From the NCBI GenBank assembly GCA_016703745.1, contig JADJBK010000005.1, positions 1 through 21,204 on the forward strand: a stretch of 21,204 bases of DNA, given 5' to 3'. The position numbers and the translations under genes are program-made. Positions within the stretch are counted from its first letter, which is position 1. Each line of letters starts with the position of its first letter. Source of the stretch: Nitrosomonas sp. (GTDB taxonomy: Bacteria; Pseudomonadota; Gammaproteobacteria; Burkholderiales; Nitrosomonadaceae). Positions 1-7,551 of the stretch are shown piece by piece. The notes beneath the pieces are model-generated. The model had not been told where the DNA came from. It saw nothing but the letters and a program-made list of their open reading frames with translations, and did not search any database.

Positions 1-229
1 CTGTATGGATGTTGATCCGAGGAATTACTTCGGTGAAGATCTGGATAAATGCCAGATTGGTAGAAATCACTTAGGCCCACTCACCGCAACACACAAAGGA
101 GCGTGAAATGGCTGCGACCACACCAACGACACTAGAAAGGCGTTGTTGGATAAATCAAAGGCCGAGCCAAATGGCTCCGTTCTGCCGTTAATTGTTAGGT
201 TGCGGACGCAGCATGCCTGATTGGCGAGT

Positions 230-1072
230 CTGTTAAGTGCAGACGCACTAATCCACGCTTCAATGTTTTTGCTGTGACGTGCACGCGCTTTCTGGCGTTA
301 CTGGCATCTGCTGCCGCTGGCGTTGCACGGGCAAGCTCGGCATAGTTGCGCAAACCATATCCTGTCTTCTTTTGCTAAACAATGCGGCCATGCTGTTCAA
401 TTACCCTGATATGACCGTCCCGCTGACTGCTCGCCTGTAGCCCGGAGCGGACGGCAGTCTTATTGCCCGGTGGAATGATCACTTATGCATCGGGTTGATG
501 AATTCGGAAACCGCACGGGAAATCAGTTCACCATCATAAACCATCGGCGATAGAAGGTATCAAAAGGCGTATCAATTGCGGCTGGCAAATCCGGGATTGC
601 AGTGGGGTCGCTATTTCAGGTAGAGGTCAGTTCGCACGCCAACAATTGATGCGTGGTTCTCATCGACCGCAAGATGCAATTTACGCCAAGTGCGCCGGGC
701 CACAACTATGTTGCTTTTCACAGCGCGATCGTCTTTGCCGTAAACCTTGGAACCGGACAGATCAACAATGACTGAACTACCGGTTTCCGCCAGCCACGGT
801 TTAGGTATGCTGGGAAGCGACGCTTAATGCTGCCGCTGGACAGGCTCCCAAAGTCAGGAGTGGTGATGTCCAACTTTTATGATGCCGGCAAGCGAGTTCC
901 ATGAAACCTTCGGTTTGACATGGAGGCAGATCAGAGAAGACTGGCGGATCCCTGGCCGACCTGTTTCTGTGGCGAGATTAGAATATTCTGCGGACTGCCA
1001 TGACTCCCGTTCTGGTGGGGCGCGCTTTCGGACAGTGCCGCTTCCGTAAGGCTGGTCGTAATTCCCACTCAC
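230..1072 (-). pseudogene. Degenerate IS5-family transposase
   Basis: Read on the minus strand, scattered pieces match the order of an IS5-type DDE transposase but lie in different frames with stops. The piece SLICLHVKPKVSWNSL sits near 920-870, DLSGSKVYGKDDRAVK followed by RRTWRKLHLAVDE near 765-650, and RVIEQHGRIV and GYGLRNYAELA near 430-335. The DLSGSKVYG segment corresponds to the first catalytic Asp region (family D-S-T-G-x-K-V), and RTWRKLHLAVDE is a family hallmark. No continuous reading frame or clear terminal repeats were found, so this is an old, inactive remnant. The family call rests on remembered motifs, and both ends are approximate. Confidence 0.6.
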
Positions 1073-1574
1073 CCCCGTCGCCGCAATCCGTTGTTATACT
1101 CGCGCAGTTCATCACTTTATAACGAGATTTTTCGATCTTGCTACGGCGGCGACTTTCGTTGTATTTATAAGGCGATGGCTTCTCTGCAGGTGAAATCCTG
1201 CAGAATTATATGAGATGTGCCATCTTTTACCGAGCAGTTCGATTTATTCAACAGCTTTGCCGGAGTTCCGGCAGGTATTGATCGAGGAGGTATCGCGGAG
1301 ATTCCCAAAGCAGAATCGTGGCAAAGTCAGCAGCATCAAAAATAACCCTCAAGATCAAGGTTGCTGAATAGACCTTTTCCAGAAGGGGAGAAAATCCCAG
1401 TCGTACCAGTGCCGATTTGAACGCTTCAGGCGATTGCGTGCTGAGCGGGGATGCGCTACTCAAGGAAATCCCGGTGCCATTTTCTATCGCGATGCGGATT
1501 TGCCATATACCAGTGTCGGTCTCGCGTTTGCCAGAAGTGTCGGATTAACGATCGAGTGAAAGTGATAAGGTAAA
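1073..1574. other. Stretch with no supportable gene
   Basis: No frame gives a convincing protein here. It lies between the dead transposase and the broken sensor kinase and may contain the decayed 5' part of that kinase. No RNA gene or repeat was recognised. Confidence 0.4.
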
Positions 1575-2525
1575 GCAGTTTTGGTTTGTTCCCCAGGTAC
1601 AAGTGACAAATCTCCAGGAAGAAAATATCGCTATACGCTTGATTCAAGGTGAACCTGTTACCAGACTTAAGTTACAGCATTACCCAAAGAATGGACAGCA
1701 GGTTCATTTTTCGACTGAGCTCGCTCCTTTTTATGATATGTGGAAAAATAGCTGGTTTGGTTGGGGTTAGCAGCGATATCAGCAGGCTGACAGCGAGGCC
1801 AGTTTAGACATAGTTCTAGAACATCTGAGGATAACTATAGACTTTGGCGGAAAACAGATTGCTGGACCGTGGACTCTATGAGGATTCAGGAAGACGAGCG
1901 TCATCATATTGCGCGCGAATTGCATGATGAGTTAGGTCAGTGGCTAACGGCATTACGCGCTGAATTGCAGGTAGTTATTGGGCACGTCGAGCGGGATTCC
2001 GCCATTCGGTGAGCGTGTCCAGTCGATTAAAGAAATTGAAATACCATGCATGGAGTCGTTCATGACATGTTGCAGGAATTGCGGCCAGTAATGCTCGATA
2101 AGCTGGGGCTGGTCGATAGTCTTCGTGAATTACAGAATGACTGGTGTAGACACCATCCACATATCAATTTTGAGCTGATGATATCGGACAGTATTGGTGG
2201 CGCAGGCGCATTTGACAAAATAGTTTCTATTACAATCTATCGTTTGATTCAGGAAGCGTTCAATAACGTTTGCAAGCATGCGCGAGCCAGAAGGTGGTGG
2301 TGCAATTGGGTCGAGAAAAGAACTCGCCTATACTCCCTGATACTTTGCTTTTGAGTGTGGAGGATGATGGAATCCGACTTTGATATTGAGCAAAAATCTG
2401 TAGGTTTGGGATTGCTTGGCATGCGTGAAAAGTTATTGCTGCCGGTGGCGAATTTTTTGCTGCAAAGTTCACCCAGCAACGGCGTTCAGATTGCTGTCAG
2501 ATTACCGCTTGAGTCGCACAGTTAA
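1575..2525 (+). pseudogene. Broken NarL-family sensor histidine kinase
   Basis: Segments of a HisKA_3-type sensor kinase are spread over several frames. The dimerisation and phosphoacceptor box is clear at about 1878-1970: DERHHIARELHDELGQW, with the H of RELHDELGQ as phosphorylation site. It is followed in another frame by a dimerisation helix (MHGVVHDMLQELRPVMLD, from 2046) and an ATPase N box (IQEAFNNVCKHA, about 2250). Further frames hold VEDDG (about 2355), GLGLLGMREK (about 2405) and the end SPSNGVQIAVRLPLES, stopping at 2525. At least four single-base shifts separate these pieces, and not all are in homopolymers, so this looks like true decay. The part before 1860 (for example HFSTELAPFYDMWKNS) may be the remains of the sensor domain, but that is inference. 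The response regulator follows directly. Confidence 0.72.
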
Positions 2526-2542
2526 CTGACGTCAGTGCCAAG

Positions 2543-3277
2543 CTGATTACCCTCGTTCTGATAGATGATCACCCTGTCGTGCGGGCCGGGTATCGCTACT
2601 TTCTCGAAAGTACTAAAGAGATTATGGTGTTGGCGGAGGCTGGCGATGGTGAAACCGGCTGTGTTCTTTATCAGGAATATCAACCAGACATGGTGATTAT
2701 CGACATCAATATGCCGGGTATTGGTGGTCTGGAAACCATTCATCGTATCAAATCAAAAAATCCGGCAGCGAACATACTTGCGTTGAGTATGCATAGTAGT
2801 GAGATTATGGTAAAGCAGGGTGCTCGATATGGGGGCGACAGGGTACCTTACCAAACAATGTACCCCTGAACAGTTGCTGGAAGCAGTTAACCGGATAAGC
2901 CGGGGAAAACCATATATTGATGCCAAACTAGCGTCAAATATGCTGAACGACGGCATGCAGGGCGATGGTGATAAGCATCCCTGCATATTCTTTCACAAAG
3001 AGAATTTCAGATATTTACACTGCTTGCTGAGGGTAATTCAGTCCTGCTAATTGCAGAAATCATTTCCATCAGCCCCAAGACAGTCGGTGTTCATCATGCC
3101 AGCATCATGAGAAAACTGGGGCTTCAGAATACTGTTCAACTCGTACGGCTGGCGATTGATTGTGGGTTAATCCCGCGTATAGCCACAGTTTTTTTTGTTT
3201 TTTTTAATTCGTATTTTTCTGAACTCCTGTTTCTGGGAGATATTGCTGAAAAATTACCAGCTGTCAATTTTTGCTAG
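2543..3277 (+). pseudogene. Broken NarL/FixJ-type response regulator
   Basis: This would be the partner of the kinase just upstream, a DNA-binding regulator with a receiver domain and a LuxR-type helix-turn-helix. The receiver starts with LVLIDDHPVVRAGY (acidic pair DD), has the phospho-acceptor in MVIIDINMPG and the switch residue in ILALSMHSS. A frameshift near 2815 moves to the frame holding VLDMGATGYLTK, where the K is conserved. A second shift near 2982, in a C run, moves to LSQREFQIFTLLAEG and SPKTVGVHHASIMRKLGL, the LuxR helix-turn-helix. No good ATG is visible; CTG at 2543 is in frame, so the start is unsure. The gene reads toward the amyloid operon and may once have controlled it, which is inference from position only. 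Confidence 0.75.
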
Positions 3278-3462
3278 ACCCTCAGTCTGCCCTTGCCTCT
3301 GCATCAGTGCCTTCATTGCAGCTATCGATATCTGCGTCAGTACGGGCTCCATACAATTAATTTAAAGAATTTCTTTATATCAAAATAAATAATCTGCTTA
3401 TTTCCTTTTCTTGTTGTGGCCGGATAATGTTTCATAACCCGACTGCGATTCAAATGATTGGG

Positions 3463-3491
3463 TTGTAACCTCGTAATTCAAAACCTATGAT
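3463..3491 (+). promoter_or_regulatory. Candidate sigma-70 promoter of the amyloid operon
   Basis: TTGTAA at 3463-3468 (4 of 6 to TTGACA) is followed after exactly 17 bases by TATGAT at 3486-3491 (5 of 6 to TATAAT). A start near 3498 would give a leader of only about 17 bases holding the AGAGGA ribosome site at about 3502-3507. The short leader is a caution. The 3278-3462 stretch upstream is AT-rich, and no other strong site was seen in it. Confidence 0.4.
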
Positions 3492-3514
3492 TCTCAACTT
3501 AAGAGGAATTAAAA

Positions 3515-4522
3515 ATGAGTCAATTTAAACAGAAAGTTATGGTGGCGAGTATTGTGCTTGCTTTTGGCGCTGCAGGCAGTGCCTGGGCGAATCCGACTAA
3601 TACAGCGACTGAAGTTGCCGGAAATCAAACAGCGACTGCGGACAGCAACCAGAGCGGAGCAGGTATCGCAGCGAATGAATTTTCAGAAGCATATGACAAT
3701 ACAAACAACAGTCAGACAACATCGACTGATAACAACAGCAACAACAGCAACAACAGCGACAACAGCGACAACAGCGACAACAGCAACAATAGCGATAACA
3801 GCAACAACAGTGATAACAGCGTGCTGAATACCACTGATAACAACAGCAACAACAGTGACAACAGTGACAACAGTAATAACAGCGACAACAGCAACAATAG
3901 CGACAACAGTTTTGCCAGTGCAGACGATGCTGCTGCTAATAATGGTAGTACCGCTACTTCTGATCGTTCTGATAACAGCTATGCAATTGGTTCAGATGGC
4001 TCAGCATCAGCTAATAATCAGAGCACTTCAACAGCAGATAACAGTGACAACAGTGACAACAGTTATGCTGATGCTTCTGAAGGTTCTGCGTCCGCAAACA
4101 ATAACAGCACTTCCTCCGCAGACAACAGCGACAACAGCGACAACAGCTATGCAACTGCATCGGAAGGTTCGGCATCAGCCAATAATCAGAGTACTTCAAC
4201 AGTAGACAACACCGATAACTCTGATAACAGCTATACAACAGCAGACGGAACCGGGTCGGCAGCGGCTAAAAATGGTGATGCAACCGCGACCTATTCGGTT
4301 AATAACTCTGCGCTTAGTGGTACGGTGACGGGAGCGGGTGTTGGTGCAGTTGTCACTTCTGGTGACGGAGAAGGTGCTGCAACTCTGACAGCCAGCAATT
4401 CCATCTCGGAATCTTTTAACGGGGCGGCTGGAATTAACCAGGTTGTCCAAAATCACGGCGCCAATGCCTTGACACAGCAACAAGTGTCTTTCCAAGGCAA
4501 CGTAAATGTTAATGCTCAGTAA
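3515..4522 (+). CDS. Fap-like functional amyloid subunit (first paralogue)
   Basis: This is a secreted, very low-complexity protein of 335 aa, probably a fibre-forming subunit exported to the cell surface. It has a Sec signal peptide (residues 1-26, cleavage after AWA). Runs of NSD/NSN triplets occupy about residues 73-102 and 108-132. A regular 28-residue repeat follows, with Tyr at 156, 184, 212 and 240, each after DNS. The C-terminal block FNGAAGINQVVQNHGANAL (301-319) resembles the known Fap repeat motif GVNxAAGxxNQ. There are no cysteines, so the C-terminal CxxC known in Pseudomonas FapC is absent. The start is ATG with AGAGGA 8 bases upstream. The following gene is a close paralogue, and FapD and FapF follow. 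Databases may name such proteins otherwise. The Fap role comes from context plus motif, and FapB and FapC cannot be told apart here. Confidence 0.75.
   Translation: MSQFKQKVMVASIVLAFGAAGSAWANPTNTATEVAGNQTATADSNQSGAGIAANEFSEAYDNTNNSQTTSTDNNSNNSNNSDNSDNSDNSNNSDNSNNSDNSVLNTTDNNSNNSDNSDNSNNSDNSNNSDNSFASADDAAANNGSTATSDRSDNSYAIGSDGSASANNQSTSTADNSDNSDNSYADASEGSASANNNSTSSADNSDNSDNSYATASEGSASANNQSTSTVDNTDNSDNSYTTADGTGSAAAKNGDATATYSVNNSALSGTVTGAGVGAVVTSGDGEGAATLTASNSISESFNGAAGINQVVQNHGANALTQQQVSFQGNVNVNAQ
3730..3910 (+). repeat. Tandem 9-bp repeat coding for NS(D/N)
   Basis: Tandem copies of AACAGCGAC or AACAGCAAC, with AACAGT variants, encode Asn-Ser-Asp/Asn units in the first subunit, interrupted by VLNTTD. 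Such a tract can expand or contract by slippage in steps of 9 bases without changing frame. Confidence 0.85.
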
Positions 4523-4567
4523 TCTGAGTTGAGCATATTAAGAAATATCTAATCAAGGAGAAAAAAC

Positions 4568-5569
4568 ATGAATCAATTTAATAAAAAAGTGTTGGTTGCG
4601 AGTATGGTACTTGCTTTTGGTGTTGCGGGTAACGCTTGGGCCAATCCGACGAATACCGCTGAAACCGTAAACGATCAAACTGCAACTGCAACCAGTGATC
4701 AAAACAGTGCTGGCATTGCTGCGAACGAATATTCAACCGCATATGACAATACCAATAACAGCGTGGCGAATGCAACGGATGACCATACTGACAACAGCGA
4801 CAACAGCGACAACAGCAACAACAGCGACAACAGCGACAACAGCAACAACAGCGACAACAGCAACAACAGCCAAGTGGCTACTACTGATGATCATACTGAC
4901 AACAGTAACAACAGCGACAACAGCGACAACAGCGACAACAGCGACAACAGCGACAACAGCTCGGCTACTGGTGTAGATGCTGCAGCCAACAATAGCAGTA
5001 CCGCTACTTCTGATCGTTCCGACAACAGCTTTGCAGATGCAGGTTCAGCTAGCGCCGTCGCTAACAACGGTAGCACTGCTACCGTGGACAACAGCGACAA
5101 CAGCGATAACAGTTCCGCAGATGCAGGTTCAGCTAGTGCCGCTGCCAACAACGGCAGCACTGCTACCGTGGATAACAGTGATAACAGCGATAACAGTTTT
5201 GCAGATGCTGGTTCTGGCAGTGCTGCCGCCAACAATGGCAGTACCGCTTCTGTTGATAACACCAATAACAGCGACAACAGCCAAACAGCGGCAAATGGTA
5301 ATGGGTCTGCTGCAGCACAAACCGGCAATGCTTCTGCCACCTACTCAGTCAATAACTCAGACTTGAGCGGTGCGGTAACAGGCGAAGGTGCGGGATCAGG
5401 TGTATCCGTAGCTTCAGGTTCAGCTGATGCTGCTTATGCTGCTGACAATACTATTAGCGCTGCATTCAACGGTGCTGCTGGTATCAACCAGGTTGTACAA
5501 AATCATGCTGCCAATGCGTTGACACAGCAACAAGTGTCTTTTCAGGGTAACGTGAATGTTAACCAGTAA
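4568..5569 (+). CDS. Fap-like functional amyloid subunit (second paralogue)
   Basis: This 333-aa secreted protein is nearly a copy of the gene before it. The signal peptide (MNQFNKKVLVASMVLAFG onward, cleavage after AWA at 26) and the start of the mature part (NPTNT) are shared. NSD/NSN runs lie at residues about 75-101 and 111-131. The 28-residue repeat recurs with its DNS-linked position at 155, 183, 211 and 239, here around FADAGS/SADAGS instead of YADASE. The C-terminus FNGAAGINQVVQNHAANAL (300-318) is almost identical to the first paralogue. An AAGGAG ribosome site lies just before the ATG, 45 bases after the previous stop. Two structural subunits in tandem fit the FapB/FapC arrangement, one nucleating and one major, but which is which cannot be decided from sequence. 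Confidence 0.75.
   Translation: MNQFNKKVLVASMVLAFGVAGNAWANPTNTAETVNDQTATATSDQNSAGIAANEYSTAYDNTNNSVANATDDHTDNSDNSDNSNNSDNSDNSNNSDNSNNSQVATTDDHTDNSNNSDNSDNSDNSDNSDNSSATGVDAAANNSSTATSDRSDNSFADAGSASAVANNGSTATVDNSDNSDNSSADAGSASAAANNGSTATVDNSDNSDNSFADAGSGSAAANNGSTASVDNTNNSDNSQTAANGNGSAAAQTGNASATYSVNNSDLSGAVTGEGAGSGVSVASGSADAAYAADNTISAAFNGAAGINQVVQNHAANALTQQQVSFQGNVNVNQ
4788..4962 (+). repeat. Tandem 9-bp repeat coding for NS(D/N), second subunit
   Basis: Long runs of AACAGCGAC and AACAGCAAC are broken once by QVATTDDHT codons. This is the same unit as in the first subunit gene, so recombination between the two tracts is possible. Confidence 0.85.
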
Positions 5570-5617
5570 TTTCGTTCACTAATCGTTCGGTGTTTAGCTG
5601 AACTTTAGTCAGTGAAG

Positions 5618-5652
5618 AGTTGCCGATGGGGAAGGTGGTCCTGTCGGCAACT
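5618..5652 (+). promoter_or_regulatory. Intercistronic hairpin after the subunit genes
   Basis: AGTTGCCGA (5618-5626) and TCGGCAACT (5644-5652) form a perfect 9-bp stem around a 17-base loop. No T run follows, so it is not a classic terminator. It lies 49 bases after the second subunit stop and 38 before the next start. A partial attenuator or an mRNA-stabilising 3' structure that favours the subunits over the export genes is the likely role (inference). Confidence 0.55.
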
Positions 5653-5690
5653 TCCACCAAATAACGAAGTTATAAACTCTGGAGAACAGA

Positions 5691-6062
5691 ATGAAGCCAA
5701 TATTAAAAGGTAATGTGTCTTTTCTCTTTGCCCTGATATTGCCTGTTTGTACCGTTAATGCTTCTTCCGATCAGCTTGCAAATGATTCGATAACTGCGGG
5801 CTTTCCTTCAACTGGGATTGTTTCGCTGGATGAACTTGACGAGGTACGAGGAATGGGTGGGGTGGATAGCACCGTGCTGAATACTATGAATGTTAAGGCA
5901 ACATTGACGGGTAACACGGCAACTAACAATGTCACCGGCACAAACATAATTGATACCAGCGCTTTTTCTGGAGCCAACGGCATGTTTTCGGTTATTCAAA
6001 ATAGTGGTAACAATGTGGTTATTCAAGATTCAACCATTGTAAATGTCACCATAGTGAATTGA
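5691..6062 (+). CDS. Small secreted Fap-locus protein, possible minor fibre component
   Basis: This is a 123-aa protein with an N-terminal signal peptide (about residues 1-24, VNA-SS). Its C-terminal third (FSGANGMFSVIQNSGNNVV, 92-110) lines up with the C-terminal block of both amyloid subunits: G-A-x-G-hydrophobic, then V-x-Q-N-x-G/A-x-N. Asn-, Thr- and Val-rich stretches that look like beta structure fill the middle. Residues 45-55 (SLDELDEVRGM) resemble the leader motif read by C39 peptidases (S, E-L, V, G at the expected spacing), although the last residue is Met rather than Gly. A GGAG ribosome site precedes the ATG. It could fill the FapA or FapE role; no direct assignment is claimed. 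Confidence 0.6.
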   Translation: MKPILKGNVSFLFALILPVCTVNASSDQLANDSITAGFPSTGIVSLDELDEVRGMGGVDSTVLNTMNVKATLTGNTATNNVTGTNIIDTSAFSGANGMFSVIQNSGNNVVIQDSTIVNVTIVN

Positions 6063-6069
6063 TTTTGTT

Positions 6070-6774
6070 ATGAAAAACTTCTTGCATAAATTGTTTTTGA
6101 CCGCTATGACGATGTTGGTGAGTAGCCATCTCGTTGCGCTGGATCTGAATGGAATGGCGGGAGGTGGGAATTATCTTGTCTCGACAAAAAGTTTTGCCGA
6201 GATGAAGTTTGATACGGTTTATAAACAAGAATTTGATTTTAGTTGCGGCTCTGCAGCGTTGGCTAGTCTGCTCACGTTTCATTACGGTAATGTGGTGAGC
6301 GAAAAGACCGTATTTCTAGAAATGTATGAGCATGGCGATCAGGAAAAAATTAAGGATCAAGGTTTTTCAATGCTCGATATGAAAAACTATCTGGGGCGGC
6401 ATGGTTACGGTTCGGATGGATTTAAGATAAACCTGGATAAATTGCGCGAATTCAATAGTCCGGCAATTACAATTATTGATCTTAATGGCTATTTACATTT
6501 CGTTATTATCAAGGGTGTAACCGAGCAAAAAGTCCTGGTTGGTGATCCTGCGGTAGGTGTCAAAATTATTCCTCGCGATGAATTTGAAAAGATGTGGGGT
6601 GAGCGTATTTTATTTATGGTCCATGATAACGGTGGTATTCAGACAGAAGCATCTCGCAAGCAAGAAGAATGGCATACCCATTTGGCTCCGTTAGGGGGTG
6701 CGGTTGACCAGTTAAGTTTAAGCGAATATTTCGTGCTGATACGCGGACAGGTGACAGGTCCTTTGGATTTTTAA
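6070..6774 (+). CDS. fapD: Periplasmic C39 cysteine peptidase, FapD-like
   Basis: This is a 234-aa C39 (bacteriocin-processing type) peptidase without the ABC transporter usually attached to it. It has a signal peptide at about residues 1-23, so it should act in the periplasm. The catalytic set is complete: oxyanion Gln53 and Cys59 in QEFDFSCGSAALASLL, His143 in YLHFVIIKG and Asp159 in VGDPAVG. The domain spans about 45-185. A C-terminal tail of about 45 residues (LAPLGGAVDQLSLSEY...) lies outside the core. It starts 7 bases after the previous stop with no clear ribosome site, which suggests coupled translation. In Fap systems FapD is the C39 member of the operon. Its substrate here is unknown, and the GG-like motifs in the two flanking genes are candidates. 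Confidence 0.82.
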   Translation: MKNFLHKLFLTAMTMLVSSHLVALDLNGMAGGGNYLVSTKSFAEMKFDTVYKQEFDFSCGSAALASLLTFHYGNVVSEKTVFLEMYEHGDQEKIKDQGFSMLDMKNYLGRHGYGSDGFKINLDKLREFNSPAITIIDLNGYLHFVIIKGVTEQKVLVGDPAVGVKIIPRDEFEKMWGERILFMVHDNGGIQTEASRKQEEWHTHLAPLGGAVDQLSLSEYFVLIRGQVTGPLDF

Positions 6775-6810
6775 CTATATTGGGTGTCTGGCATGTTTAC
6801 TTGCAACGAT

Positions 6811-7284
6811 ATGATCAAGCATAAAATTTTGCAGTTGGTGTTGTTGCTGACTTTCTTGGTAAATCTTGCTGTTGCCCGAGATACGCTGGCAGATGCTGGA
6901 TATGCTGACGATATTTTTAGTGACCCATACAGCCAATTGATACGCGCGACTGATGATGAGTTGGCCCAGCAAAGAGGCGGCTTTACCCTGCCAAATGGAA
7001 TGGTTGTTAATATAAGTCTGGAAAGACTGATTTTTCTGAATGGAATTGAAACGGCTTCCTCATTTATACAATTCCCGATAGACGGTGTGTTGATCCAAAA
7101 TGGAAGTGGAAACTTGGGGCAAGATTTGGTCGGATCAGTTATCGGTTCTATTATTCAAAATAGTTTGGATAATCAGTCGATTAAAAGTATTAATGAGCTC
7201 AATATAGAAATAAGTAATCTGCAGAATCTGGACTTGAGGTCTAGTACAGTTATTACTGATCTGATTATGCCAAATTTACAGTAA
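6811..7284 (+). CDS. Secreted Fap-locus protein with double-glycine-like motif
   Basis: This is a 157-aa secreted protein from the chosen ATG. That start gives a standard signal peptide (MIKHKILQLVLLLTFLVNLAVA). GTG at 6784 and ATG at 6793 are in frame and would add up to 9 residues; none has a good ribosome site. The mature part has TDDELAQQRGG, which matches the C39 leader pattern at E(-8), L(-7), G(-2) and G(-1), followed by FTLPNGMVVNISLERLIFLNG. The C-terminal half has repeated SIIQN and VLIQN elements and regular alternation of Ile, Leu and Asn that suggests beta structure. It lies between fapD and fapF, the place of fapE in Pseudomonas. The name is not certain, so no symbol is given. 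Confidence 0.6.
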   Translation: MIKHKILQLVLLLTFLVNLAVARDTLADAGYADDIFSDPYSQLIRATDDELAQQRGGFTLPNGMVVNISLERLIFLNGIETASSFIQFPIDGVLIQNGSGNLGQDLVGSVIGSIIQNSLDNQSIKSINELNIEISNLQNLDLRSSTVITDLIMPNLQ

Positions 7285-7463
7285 TGCTGATTTTTGAGTA
7301 AAGATACCGCAGAATAATAAAACTCCACTGGCAATGCATGGCATTTGCCCCTTCTTGCCGATAGCGTCTTTAGCTTTAATAGATAGTTGTCATATTCGCT
7401 TGAATAGAACCACGAAGATTGTTTAATTCCATAATCTTCTCAAGTTAAATAATCTTTCCCCGT

Positions 7464-7514
7464 TCATATAATCATCGCTATTTTTGAAGATAGCGGTCAT
7501 ATAATGATAGCTGT
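7464..7514 (+). promoter_or_regulatory. Paired direct repeats with hairpin upstream of fapF
   Basis: TCATATAATCATCGCTAT (7464-7481) and TCATATAATGATAGCTGT (7497-7514) differ at four of 18 bases and start 33 bases apart, about three helical turns. CGCTAT (7476-7481) and ATAGCG (7490-7495) can pair between them. Each copy contains TATAAT. They could be tandem -10 boxes or a regulator site pair for a separate fapF promoter. No matching -35 box was found. The rest of the 267-base gap (7285-7551) holds a weak hairpin near 7331-7350. Confidence 0.35.
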
Positions 7515-7551
7515 ATGGCTGGCCTTCTTGATATCACTTTGCTGAACCAAA

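Noticed and set aside
3187..3210. Long T runs after the response regulator as a terminator
   Set aside because: No stem precedes them, and they lie in the still-open reading frame of the regulator.
3411..3440. Sigma-54 promoter at TGGCCGGATAATGTTT
   Set aside because: The GC pair expected 10 bases after GG is absent; the TTGTAA/TATGAT pair fits better.
3730..4962. Possible CRISPR-like repeat array
   Set aside because: The repeats are 9-bp coding units without spacers of constant size, inside clear protein genes.
3712..5366. Long open frames in other frames and on the minus strand inside the amyloid genes (Leu/Ser-rich or Thr-rich proteins)
   Set aside because: They are artefacts of the 9-bp repeats, which keep all frames open. 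Signal peptide, ribosome site and repeat logic support only the two plus-strand genes.
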